NCBI GenBank assembly: GCA_016715065.1
Contig: JADKBN010000004.1
Location: 124,001 to 188,000 of the forward strand
DNA: 64,000 nucleotides
Reading direction: 5' to 3'
DNA from: Fibrobacterota bacterium
GTDB taxonomy: Bacteria > Fibrobacterota > Fibrobacteria > UBA5070
The translations under genes were made by a program, and so were the position numbers. Shown here one piece after another: positions 16,335 through 24,079 of this stretch; the stretch's first letter is position 1, and each line of letters begins with the position of its first letter. Under the pieces are notes generated by a model. That model worked only from the letters and a program-made list of their open reading frames with translations, made no database searches and was not told where the DNA came from.

Positions 16335-17081
16335 ATGAGCAAGAACGTCGAAATTCTCGTCAAGCGTCAGGACAGCCCCAAGGCTCCCAGCTATTGGGTC
16401 GAGTTCTCCGTACCCTACGAAGAAGGAATGAACGTCATTTCCCTTCTGCAGGGCATCCGTCGCGACCCCAAGGACAAGTCGGGCAAATCGGTGACTCCGG
16501 TCACCTGGGAAAGCTCCTGTCTGGAAGAGGTCTGCGGCGCGTGCACGATGGTGATCAACGGCAAGGTGCGCCAAGCCTGCACGGCCTTGGTGGACCAGCT
16601 GGAGCAGCCCATCAAGCTCGAGCCCATGTCGAAGTTCCCGGTGGAGCGCGACCTTCGCGTCAACCGCCAGCGCATCTTCGACAACCTCAAGAAGGTCAAC
16701 GCCTGGGTGGAGGTGGACGGCTACCACGATCTCGGACCCGGGCCCCGTCAGAATCCGGACGACCAGACCACCACGTACAAGTACTCCGAGTGCATGAGCT
16801 GCGGCTGCTGCATGGAGGTGTGCCCCCAGTTCACGAAGGACAACGACTTCATCGGCGCCGCGGTGCTCGGACAGGCTCGCCTGTTCAACATGCACCCGAC
16901 CGGTGAAATGCAGATGCCCAAGCGTCTGGACAAGGTCACCGACAAGGGCGGCATCCAGGATTGCGGCTTGGCCCAGCAGTGCGTCAAAGCCTGCCCCAAG
17001 CACATCCCCTTGGTGGAAGCCATCGGTCAGTTGCAGCGCGATATCACCGTCAACAAGGTGTTCGGCGCGCTGAAGAAGTAA
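16335..17081 (+). CDS. sdhB: Fumarate reductase / succinate dehydrogenase iron-sulfur subunit
   Basis: The product (248 residues) carries electrons between the flavoprotein and the quinone site. The N-terminal ferredoxin domain has the [2Fe-2S] cysteines SCLEEVCGACT plus a fourth near residue 82. The C-terminal domain has CMSCGCCMEVC and CGLAQQCVKACPKH for the [4Fe-4S] and [3Fe-4S] clusters. It follows sdhA by 15 bases with GGAGG upstream, clearly one operon. No membrane anchor gene follows; instead there is a hairpin and then a terminator at 17233. Confidence 0.95.
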   Translation: MSKNVEILVKRQDSPKAPSYWVEFSVPYEEGMNVISLLQGIRRDPKDKSGKSVTPVTWESSCLEEVCGACTMVINGKVRQACTALVDQLEQPIKLEPMSKFPVERDLRVNRQRIFDNLKKVNAWVEVDGYHDLGPGPRQNPDDQTTTYKYSECMSCGCCMEVCPQFTKDNDFIGAAVLGQARLFNMHPTGEMQMPKRLDKVTDKGGIQDCGLAQQCVKACPKHIPLVEAIGQLQRDITVNKVFGALKK

Positions 17082-17232
17082 TTCGGCTGCGGGAGCGCAT
17101 TCTCCCGTTGGAGGCATCGCTCACCTCAGGTCGCCGTACCTCGTGTACGGCTCCCGTCGGATCGGATGCCTCCGCCGGTCGTCTGCATCTCCCTCGCTCG
17201 AATTCCTTGATCTATCGACAGAATTTGCCAAG

Positions 17233-17263
17233 GGCCTCGTCCGTAGCGGACGAGGCCTTTTTT
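17233..17263 (+). terminator. Rho-independent terminator of ndk-sdhAB
   Basis: GGCCTCGTCCG pairs with CGGACGAGGCC (11 bp) around a TAG loop, followed by TTTTTT. A second, longer hairpin (GGAGGCATC/GATGCCTCC, 17111-17174, with the inner pair CCGTAC/GTACGG) precedes it. Confidence 0.9.
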
Positions 17264-17365
17264 GTGCCTCTTGGGATCCGTGGGTTTTGGGATTGAACCA
17301 GCCCAAGAATATCCGCGACTACATTGGAGTCAGACCCGTCTCCGCCTTCACAATGGACTCTTCCC

Positions 17366-17794
17366 ATGCAATCCTTCGCCAAGACCTTTGCCGTCTTCGT
17401 GTTTTTTGCCGTCACCGCCCATGCCGACTGGACACTGTCGGATTACCCTCTGCCGGCCACGGATTCCGCCGCCGCCAACAGGATGTACGGGATCCGGGCC
17501 TTCTCGAACCCGGCCTCCGCCACCAAGGTCAAGGTGGACAGCGGCCGGGTGGTCTTCCATGCGGATTACGCTTCTGACAGTACCGAGGGGAATTCGGCGA
17601 ATGTGGGATTCGTGCACGACCTGAAGGTGGGTGAGGGGCCGCTGAATCTTTCGGACTTATTACCCTCTGCCGGCCACGGATTCCGCCGCCGCCAACAGGA
17701 TGTACGGGATCCGGGCCTTCTCGAACCCGGCCTCCGCCACCAAGGTCAAGGTGGACAGCGGCCGGGTGGTCTTCCATGCGGATTACGCTTCTGA
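17366..17794 (+). pseudogene. 5' part of secreted carbohydrate-binding protein, frameshifted by duplication
   Basis: The frame starts with a good signal peptide (MQSFAKTFAVFVFFAVTAHA) and continues with the mature N-terminus WTLSDYPLPATDSAAANRMYG. After residue 98 the second copy of a 217-bp tandem duplication is read out of frame, giving Arg/Gly-rich nonsense up to a stop at 17794. Removing one copy would join this frame to the one at 17876-19199 and restore a 538-residue protein. Either the gene is broken or the assembly has an extra repeat unit. Confidence 0.7.
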
Positions 17795-17875
17795 CAGTAC
17801 CGAGGGGAATTCGGCGAATGTGGGATTCGTGCACGACCTGAAGGTGGGTGAGGGGCCGCTGAATCTTTCGGACTT
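17442..17875 (+). repeat. Exact 217-bp tandem duplication inside a gene
   Basis: Copy 1 is 17442-17658 and copy 2 is 17659-17875. Read by eye they are identical base for base, and identity stops at both outer edges. The unit is not a multiple of three, so it shifts the frame. No target-site or inverted-repeat hallmarks of an insertion sequence are present; slippage or recombination is more likely. Confidence 0.92.
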
Positions 17876-19199
17876 GACGGCGATTTCGTTCCAGTTAAAG
17901 TGTTCCGCCCCAATCACAGGCGAGCTGGAGATTTCCTTGGGATCGGATGCCTATTCTCCGCGCATGTTGGAAGCGGGAGCGGTGTTCAAGCATGTTCTCG
18001 AGGGATCGCGGGTCGCCTGCGCGAGCCCGGAATGGATTACGGCGACCATCGATATCAAGGACTTCTATGTGGAAGGGCTCTCGTACGACTCTCTGCCCAG
18101 GATGGAGGCGGTCCTGAAGAAACTGACCCACCTTCGGATTGTTCCCAGGTCCAGCTACAAAGACAGCGGGGAGAGGAATGGAATTCCCTGCGCAAAATGT
18201 GTCCATCCCACCATGCCCAGTCTGGATATCGAGGTTCGCGAGATCGTGCTCAAATCGCCATCGACGGGTCCGCTCTCTTGGCCGCTTCTCAGAAACGATG
18301 GCTGCGAACCGGACAGACCGTTTGAACTGTTGGACGATTTTGTGGACGGCGACGAAGAAAATGAATTCGGTGGATACTGGTACGCATGGACGGATTCTGG
18401 CGATGCAGCCAGCGCCAATGATATGGCGGACAAAACCAAGGGTTCTTCCAGGGCAGGGTTGACCATCGCCAAAGGCGGTATCGGCTTCTCCGGCTACGCC
18501 ACTCTGACAGCGAAGCTGGACAAACGCCTTGGCGGCACACAGCATCCAGACGCCGGATGGGCATCCCTGGCGGTTGGTTTTGCGGGCGACGGGCTTCTCT
18601 CCAATGCCGATGGAGTGACGGGGATTCAGTTTCTGATCAAGGCTGAGCGTTTCTCCAAGTCCGTGGAGTCGATCCGCTTCAAGGTGCGCCAAAAAGGCAT
18701 CCCCGATTCTGCCGCCTTCTTCGTTACCCTTCCAGTTTCCGAGTTGTCTGAAGAGGGAGGTCGAGTTGCCTGCATTCGTGCGGAAGATTTTCACCAACCA
18801 TTCACTCTCGATCCATCCCACAGAGCTGTCTTCAGTTTTGGGGATATGCTTGGGTTGGTCTGGGAAGTCAAAATCGCGGACAGACTAGGGGGCTTTACAG
18901 ATACCGCTTCGGCGCAGTTTTGGCTCTCCGACGTGAGCTTCCAATGGCGACGGTTTATTGGTGTCCATGATCGCAGTGCCCCATCTCGTGGTCTTTCCCT
19001 CCGCGCATCCAACGGCATTCTGCACCTCTCCGGAACCCAGGGCTTCCAGCGTTTCGAGGTCGTGTCCATGCAAGGACGCAAGGTGGCTTCGTTCGCACCT
19101 GCCCCAAGCATCGCGCTGGATCTGCCGCGCGGAACATACCACCTGGTGGGCATGCGCGATGGCGCGAAGGTGGTCAAGACGTTCGCGGTGGTGCGCTGA
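17700..19199 (+). CDS. 3' part of secreted carbohydrate-binding protein with C-terminal sorting-like domain
   Basis: This frame (499 residues from ATG 17700, inside copy 2 of the duplication) carries the main body of the protein. Two beta-sandwich modules can be discerned. The first (LTAISFQLKCSAPITGELEISLGSD, WITATIDIKDFYVEG) and the second (about residues 200-400: LLDDFVDGDEENEFGGYWYAWTDSG, LAVGFAGDG, WLSDVSFQW) both resemble CBM11/CIA30-type galactose-binding-like folds. The last 60 residues (FEVVSMQGRKVASF, LPRGTYHLVGMRDG) look like a type A C-terminal sorting or Fibrobacter tail domain. The native start is the signal peptide at 17366. No catalytic motif is recognised, so binding of plant polymer is inferred. 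Confidence 0.65.
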   Translation: MYGIRAFSNPASATKVKVDSGRVVFHADYASDSTEGNSANVGFVHDLKVGEGPLNLSDLTAISFQLKCSAPITGELEISLGSDAYSPRMLEAGAVFKHVLEGSRVACASPEWITATIDIKDFYVEGLSYDSLPRMEAVLKKLTHLRIVPRSSYKDSGERNGIPCAKCVHPTMPSLDIEVREIVLKSPSTGPLSWPLLRNDGCEPDRPFELLDDFVDGDEENEFGGYWYAWTDSGDAASANDMADKTKGSSRAGLTIAKGGIGFSGYATLTAKLDKRLGGTQHPDAGWASLAVGFAGDGLLSNADGVTGIQFLIKAERFSKSVESIRFKVRQKGIPDSAAFFVTLPVSELSEEGGRVACIRAEDFHQPFTLDPSHRAVFSFGDMLGLVWEVKIADRLGGFTDTASAQFWLSDVSFQWRRFIGVHDRSAPSRGLSLRASNGILHLSGTQGFQRFEVVSMQGRKVASFAPAPSIALDLPRGTYHLVGMRDGAKVVKTFAVVR

Positions 19200-19240
19200 G
19201 GAAGTTTTCACCGCACAGCTTCCGTTGAAACGGACTCCTG

Positions 19241-19266
19241 GGCCTTCGCAAGGGACGAAGGCTTTT
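19241..19266 (+). terminator. Terminator after the carbohydrate-binding gene
   Basis: GCCTTCG (19242-19248) pairs with CGAAGGC (19256-19262) and is followed by TTTT. It separates this gene from the convergent GH8 gene that ends at 19286. Confidence 0.7.
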
Positions 19267-19285
19267 CCCATGCGATGTTTCCAGT

Positions 19286-21208
19286 TCAAAACGTCGGCGG
19301 GATGACGTACCGGTCGGTGGATCCGGTCTCGATGTTGGTGAACTCCAGAATGCGCAAGGTGCTGGAAGGTGCGAACGCTCGCGGAAGCACCAAATGCTTT
19401 CCTTCGACGCCAATTCTTGTCGAGAAGCAGGGGGCCAAGGGGCGACCTGAAGGATCGAAGATCCTCGCCATCACCCGATCACCCTCCTTCCACAGGGCCT
19501 GATCGATCCTCAGACCGCCGGTGGTCCAGATGGCAGGTCGCATGGCTGTTTGGGTGCTGGAAAGCTTCGTCAAAGTGATGGTCGCCTTGCTCGCGGCAAG
19601 TGTGGAGTCCATATCGGCGAAGGAAAAGCGAACATCCACCTGTTCTGCGTCAAACTTGGCCAAAGGCATGATCGCTTTTTTATTGGAACTCCAATAGAAA
19701 TCGATTGCAGTCCCAGTCCCCGTGGTGTCAAAGATCGCGCCCGAAGTGCGGCTCTTGATCTGGAGCCTCCAGGTTTCGGAGCGACTCAGGGTCGCGGTCA
19801 CCCGGGTTTTGTTTTCGTCGGTCGGAGCCGTGCCAGCAGGCACAAGCACCACCGACGTTGGAGCTGCGGTCAGGGGAGCGATGAATTTGGTGGTGACGAT
19901 TTCCGGTGGGATCCAGGGGTTCATGAGGTCGTCCCAAATATTGGGTGCCCGACCAGACATCGCCAATGCGCCCATCAGTGCAAGCGTTTGCGCGTAGTAG
20001 TTGTTCGCAACGTCCTCGCTGGCATAGGTGGAGAAATACGGGTAGGCCTTGAGCCGGGTGGCGATGAAGGTCTTCAGAGTGGCTGCAGCGGCCCCTGACT
20101 TGGCGGACGAATCGCGTACGGCGATCGCTGCGGTTCCCCACATCGCTCCAGTCAGAGATTTTTCGTATTCGGAGTCATCGTAAGCAGGGTAGGTTCCGTA
20201 CCCCCAGAGCTTTCCGGTCTCGACGAAATACATGCCAGGCATATCGGGATAAACGCCAGTACCCGTTCCTGAAGTCGCCGCATTGTCCCAAACGCTTTTG
20301 CACCACTTGACCGCTTCGGTGTGTTTGGGGTACCACATCGCGTCCAATCCCATGCGGTACGGAACACGAATCGCATCGAATCCCATGTTGGTGCGCGAAG
20401 TGTTGTTGTCGGGGTTGCCCGGGCCTGAGGACGTGCCACTGCCAGGGGTTCCACCCGCTCCATTGCAGAAATTGCGAGCCATGCCGTACTTCGCGTTGGG
20501 TTGGGCGTTCATAAGGGCATACGCCGCCGAGCGAACCTTGCCCCAATCTTGCCCCGTCACGCCATTGTCCTCAGCAAACTCCTGGAAGACTTGGCCCCAA
20601 GCTGGCATGTGATAGCTGGGGTTGCGAATGTTGTCGTCGGATCCACTCCACGAGGTCATTCGGTAGTTCGACTTGTCGACCATGTTGTTCCATACCGACG
20701 TGACGCGGTCGACGGCCAGCGTCTTGTAGTTGGTCCCGCTCCAGTGCTTTTTGTCTTGGAGGGCCGAGGCGAAAATCAAAGCACCTGCGATATCCAAGTC
20801 GGCGTTCGAAGCGAATCCTCCCTCGCCCGTGCATCCACTTTTGGCGCCAGGCAGTTTCCAACCGTACCACCCACCTCCACCGCACCCCGTGTTCCAGAAT
20901 TTGGTGTTGGCGGCATCGAGAATCTTGTTGAACGCCGATTGATCGTTGAACCAAACCGCCAGGAGCATTCCGTAGGATTGCGCTTCGGAAACGTTGCTGG
21001 ATGTGCCAGAAGGATCGGTGGCTTTGATCACGCCGTCTGAGCCCATGAAACGGATTTTCCACTCTGTCCAGTGCTTCTGCAGAGATGCGTCCCAGCCTGA
21101 ATCCACAGGGTATTTGCGGATGCATTCCGGATATTTCAGAATGGCCGAATACGAGGAGGATAGTCCCAGAAGAACAAGCCAAGCCAAGGAAAATTGGTGA
21201 CGCGCCAT
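19286..21208 (-). CDS. Secreted glycoside hydrolase family 8 glucanase
   Basis: GH8 enzymes are inverting endo-beta-1,4-glucanases, chitosanases or xylanases. The 640-residue protein has a signal peptide (residues 1-22). The catalytic (alpha/alpha)6 barrel spans about 30-430. The proton donor is expected at Glu75 in NVSEAQSYGM and the Asp pair lies in SNADLDIAGAL (Asp137, Asp139). After a Pro/Thr hinge, a beta module (about 445-560: APTSVVLVPAGTAPTDENK...DMDSTL) and a short C-terminal domain ending IETGSTDRYVIPPTF follow, typical of cell-surface or secreted polysaccharidases in this group. Substrate (cellulose, mixed-linkage glucan or chitosan) is not decidable from motifs. It is convergent with the carbohydrate-binding protein. 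Confidence 0.92.
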   Translation of the reverse strand: MARHQFSLAWLVLLGLSSSYSAILKYPECIRKYPVDSGWDASLQKHWTEWKIRFMGSDGVIKATDPSGTSSNVSEAQSYGMLLAVWFNDQSAFNKILDAANTKFWNTGCGGGGWYGWKLPGAKSGCTGEGGFASNADLDIAGALIFASALQDKKHWSGTNYKTLAVDRVTSVWNNMVDKSNYRMTSWSGSDDNIRNPSYHMPAWGQVFQEFAEDNGVTGQDWGKVRSAAYALMNAQPNAKYGMARNFCNGAGGTPGSGTSSGPGNPDNNTSRTNMGFDAIRVPYRMGLDAMWYPKHTEAVKWCKSVWDNAATSGTGTGVYPDMPGMYFVETGKLWGYGTYPAYDDSEYEKSLTGAMWGTAAIAVRDSSAKSGAAAATLKTFIATRLKAYPYFSTYASEDVANNYYAQTLALMGALAMSGRAPNIWDDLMNPWIPPEIVTTKFIAPLTAAPTSVVLVPAGTAPTDENKTRVTATLSRSETWRLQIKSRTSGAIFDTTGTGTAIDFYWSSNKKAIMPLAKFDAEQVDVRFSFADMDSTLAASKATITLTKLSSTQTAMRPAIWTTGGLRIDQALWKEGDRVMARIFDPSGRPLAPCFSTRIGVEGKHLVLPRAFAPSSTLRILEFTNIETGSTDRYVIPPTF

Positions 21209-21397
21209 GATGTTTTTTCGCCGGTTTGAGGAATTTCTGGTCTTCTTGCAGGGAGAGTGAAAAATTAACCACTATCCAGGGAGAGCACCGTTCAACTTTT
21301 AACCCCCTCGCTTTCTTCCAAAGCGTCGTCGCCCAGGACAGGGATTCGAAGTTCGATTTCCTTTCTTTCCCTCTCCATCCATCCAGAGAGGCCAGCC

Positions 21398-22255
21398 ATG
21401 CAGATCTTCCACACGGCACCCCAGATGCGCGCCTGGTCGCGTGCCCAGCAGAAGGCGGGGCGACGCGTGGGGTTCGTGCCCACCATGGGGGCGCTGCACA
21501 CGGGCCACACCTCCCTCCTGGACGAGGCCAAGCGCAGGTCGGATACGGTCGTGCTGTCGATTTTTGTCAACCCCACCCAGTTCGGCCCCAACGAAGATTT
21601 CGCCAAGTACCCCCGCACCTGGGAGGCGGACTTGGCGCTGGCCGCCGCGCACGGCGTGGAGGCCATCTTCCATCCCACCGAGGACTTTTATCCACCGGGC
21701 TACCGCACCCAGGTGACCGTGCCCGGCTGGAAATCCGTGTTGGAAGGCGACATCCGACCCGACCACTTCGATGGCGTGACCAGCGTGGTGACAAAACTGT
21801 TCCATGCGGTGGATCCCGACGTGGCGGTGTTCGGTCAAAAGGACGCGCAACAGGCACTCTTGATCCGGCGTATGGTCCGCGACCTGGACTTTGGATTGGA
21901 TCTGGTGGTGGCTCCCACCGTGCGCGAATCGGACGGCTTGGCACTGAGTTCGCGCAACCGGTATTTATCAGAAAATGACCGCAGGCGCGCTTTGGTCCTG
22001 TCGCGAGCCTTGAACGCTTCGGTGGCCTTGTGGAACGGGGGGTGTCGCAATCCGTCCGAGATCATCGCCGTGGGCCGTGCGGTGCTGGCCCAGGATCCAC
22101 CCGACACTCTGGACTACTTCACTCTGCTGGACCCGGATTCGCTGGCGGTGCTGGATGCGGACGGTGCCCGACAGAATCCGTGCATCCTGGTGGCGGCCGG
22201 CCGCTATGGCACCACTCGCCTGATCGACAACGCGGTGCTCGGGGCGGTGTGGTGA
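21398..22255 (+). CDS. panC: Pantothenate synthetase
   Basis: It condenses pantoate with beta-alanine using ATP to form pantothenate. The 285-residue length is usual. The nucleotidyltransferase HIGH-type motif is GALHTGHTSLL (HTGH at 34-37). FVNPTQFGPNEDFAKYPR, FGQKDAQQALLIRRMVRDL, and the KMSKS-like segment LALSSRNRYLS complete the active site. panB and panD are not adjacent. The last 53 bases are repeated in diverged form at 23832-23884, on the far side of an ATPase gene, so the 3' end appears to have been an integration or duplication point. The coding sequence itself is intact. Confidence 0.95.
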   Translation: MQIFHTAPQMRAWSRAQQKAGRRVGFVPTMGALHTGHTSLLDEAKRRSDTVVLSIFVNPTQFGPNEDFAKYPRTWEADLALAAAHGVEAIFHPTEDFYPPGYRTQVTVPGWKSVLEGDIRPDHFDGVTSVVTKLFHAVDPDVAVFGQKDAQQALLIRRMVRDLDFGLDLVVAPTVRESDGLALSSRNRYLSENDRRRALVLSRALNASVALWNGGCRNPSEIIAVGRAVLAQDPPDTLDYFTLLDPDSLAVLDADGARQNPCILVAAGRYGTTRLIDNAVLGAVW

Positions 22256-22257
22256 GG

Positions 22258-23565
22258 TCAGATCTTTTCCAGTAGGAAATGTTCGAAACGGATCGCCCGC
22301 ACGTGGTCGGTTTCCCAGGTCGAATCACCCACGATTGTCAGGTGCCGCTTGGGGAAGCTGCGAGCGAACCAAGCGAATTCCACGGGAGAGGTCTTTCCCC
22401 GTTTGACTTCGATCCATTCGTCCCGACCGGCGAAGTCGATCTCGTGATCCCCGCCTTGCCAGTAGGGCAATCGTTCGGGCTCGTCCTTGCCTCGAATCGC
22501 GGATCTTCTGTACAATTCCTGGGCGACCAGCCATTCCAGCCAAACCCCTTGACGCTGGGGCGGCATGGCCAGGAATTCCTCCACCGAGTAGGGAGAGGCT
22601 TCCGACCAAGCCACGGCGGCCAGGAGGTTCACGAAGGGAAATTTCGCTGGTTTGCGTGCGATCTCGAGGGAACGATCGGCATCCCATGCTCCTGAAATTC
22701 CCAGGACCTGAAGATCGGCGAGGAGCTCCACGTAACCGGCCGCCACAGTGTTGTTGGCAAGCCCTGCTTCCTTGGCGAGTTTCGTTTGGCCAATGGGTGA
22801 TCCTCCCCCGCGATGGATCTGTTCCATGACAGATACCAAGGAACGACGTGGGCGGTCGGCGCGTGCGCACTCCCCGAGGATCCAATCCCGCACCGTTTCC
22901 AGAGTCCAATGCGGGAGTCGACCGGTTTGGGCCATTTCGGTGCACGCCACGGGGGAGCCGCCCGTCAGCAGATAACCGATCAGGGTTTGGTGGGAATGGC
23001 GCTTGCCTGTCGCACGAAGAAATTCTCCGTAGGAAATAGGAGTGAACAGCCAATGGGTCCGGTCCAATCGTCCTTTCCGTCCAGGGAGACGTTCGGAGCC
23101 CCGGCGCAGATCGGATGCTCTGGATCCAGTGGTCACCACCAGGACCTTCGCGAGCTCGCCGCGATCCAGAGGACGTTTGATGGCGGATTCCCAGTTGTCG
23201 ACGGCGGTGATTTCGTCGATGAACAGCCTACGCACCGAAGCATCCTTCCGGAACATGGATGCGACATCGGAAATGCGGCGGGACAAATCATCTGCATCGC
23301 GGCAGTGGTCGCCATCCAGAAAAAAACCAGATCCCGCACCGTGGGTTTCGATGGTTTTTCGCGCCTGACCTTCCAACCAGGTTGATTTCCCGTACTGGCG
23401 GGCACCACGGACCAGGATCAAGCCAGGCTGATCGGGGAGTTCGTCCAATCCGAATTCCGTCCGGAACACCAGCTTTCGTCCACCGAGGGCATCCAAGCGT
23501 GGAAAGACTCCGGGAACATCAATCCGGCCTTCCGAAAGGCAGCGGTTCACATCATCAACGTTCAT
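22258..23565 (-). CDS. AAA_14 / DUF4143 family ATPase
   Basis: The protein (435 residues from ATG 23565) has a P-loop in RGARQYGKSTWLEG (about 53-66), Walker B RRLFIDEITAVDNWE and the arginine-containing GSRASDLRRGSERLPGRKGR sensor region. The second half has the winged-helix and nuclease-like DUF4143 features GSPIGQTKLAKEAGLANNTV and DHEIDFAGRDEWIEVKRG, a PD-(D/E)xK-like D-x-ExK arrangement. Families of this type are frequent, strain-variable and often found in accessory islands; their role is poorly known. An upstream TTG at 23607 would place the palindromic operator inside the gene, so the ATG is preferred. It ends two bases from the panC stop, convergent. Confidence 0.8.
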   Translation of the reverse strand: MNVDDVNRCLSEGRIDVPGVFPRLDALGGRKLVFRTEFGLDELPDQPGLILVRGARQYGKSTWLEGQARKTIETHGAGSGFFLDGDHCRDADDLSRRISDVASMFRKDASVRRLFIDEITAVDNWESAIKRPLDRGELAKVLVVTTGSRASDLRRGSERLPGRKGRLDRTHWLFTPISYGEFLRATGKRHSHQTLIGYLLTGGSPVACTEMAQTGRLPHWTLETVRDWILGECARADRPRRSLVSVMEQIHRGGGSPIGQTKLAKEAGLANNTVAAGYVELLADLQVLGISGAWDADRSLEIARKPAKFPFVNLLAAVAWSEASPYSVEEFLAMPPQRQGVWLEWLVAQELYRRSAIRGKDEPERLPYWQGGDHEIDFAGRDEWIEVKRGKTSPVEFAWFARSFPKRHLTIVGDSTWETDHVRAIRFEHFLLEKI

Positions 23566-23572
23566 AACGTTT

Positions 23573-23603
23573 AATATATCAACGCTCTGGACGTTGATAT
23601 ATT
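23573..23603. promoter_or_regulatory. Perfect palindrome upstream of ATPase, probable operator
   Basis: AATATATCAACG (23573-23584) and CGTTGATATATT (23592-23603) are exact 12-bp complements around a 7-base spacer, eight bases upstream of the ATPase start. A second short palindrome, AACGTT-CAT-AACGTT, overlaps the start codon (23557-23571). The AT-rich composition contrasts with the GC-rich surroundings and suits a repressor or self-binding site. Confidence 0.55.
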
Positions 23604-23831
23604 TCAATCAAACGCTATTCCTCGTTGCTCCAGAGCGAACTCTTCCCACGAAGCCCCCATCTTGATGTGCCGGGGCTGGAGCAATCGCACCATCAGAGCG
23701 TCTTGCAGCAGGTGGGCATGGCGTTTGACGGCCGTCCCTTCATCATTGAAAATCCGCCACGGAATGTTGGAATTTCAATGATGGAGCTGGGTGTTTTTCG
23801 GGCTAAAGGCCAGCAATAAAGCGTCATATGG
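23604..23831. other. Gene-free stretch between ATPase operator and panC fragment
   Basis: Nothing convincing is coded here. The stretch contains several stops in all frames and a local repeat of the type GGAATGTTGGAATTTCAATGATGG. It probably belongs to the insertion that separates the two panC 3' ends. Confidence 0.3.
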
Positions 23832-23887
23832 GGACGCTACGGCACCACGCGCCGGATCGACAACGCGGTGCTCGGGGCGATGTGCTA
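23832..23887 (+). pseudogene. Orphan second copy of the panC 3' end
   Basis: Bases 23832-23884 align without gaps to 22199-22251 of panC with 48 of 53 identities, including a 25-base identical core at 23855-23879. Translated in the panC frame it reads GRYGTTRRIDNAVLGAMC and then a TAG stop, against GRYGTTRLIDNAVLGAVW in panC. No upstream panC sequence accompanies it. It is thus a remnant tail that flanks the ATPase gene opposite the intact panC. Confidence 0.8.
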
Positions 23888-23920
23888 GGCAACCTAGGCG
23901 CTGCCGTAAGGGGGCCGTCC

Positions 23921-24079
23921 TCACTCTTTCGGAGGCTTCCAGTCCTCCAGCGCGACGACGCTGACTCCCTCGGCGAGGCTGTACCCGCGCCCAGCTGGGC
24001 AAACGACCCACAAATGTTCGAGCTCGAGGCTTTCCTTGGGGCTTTCCATCGAGCGGGTCAGCGTCGGATTCAGCCCCCC
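23921..24079 (-). pseudogene. Possible C-terminal remnant of a second AAA_14/DUF4143-like protein
   Basis: On the minus strand, directly in frame after the scpB stop, about 52 codons read GGLNPTLTRSMESPKESLELEHLWVVC, PAGRGYSLAEGVSVVALEDW and then a stop at 23921. There is no suitable start or ribosome site. The pattern of a strand with WVV, a Tyr-Ser-Leu turn and a final VVAL-x-DW resembles the last strands of DUF4143 ATPases. It supports the idea that this gap is a decayed island, but the assignment is weak. Confidence 0.35.

Noticed and set aside
14091..17117. 1008-codon open frame opposite ndk-sdhA-sdhB
   Set aside because: Its translation is His/Leu/Gly-rich with no domain, while the other strand encodes three well-known enzymes.
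17111..17174. Small RNA or second terminator after sdhB
   Set aside because: A long imperfect hairpin is real, but it lacks a T-run and a promoter; it may only protect the mRNA end.
21209..21397. Riboswitch upstream of panC
   Set aside because: No conserved riboswitch landmarks or convincing terminator/antiterminator pair were found.
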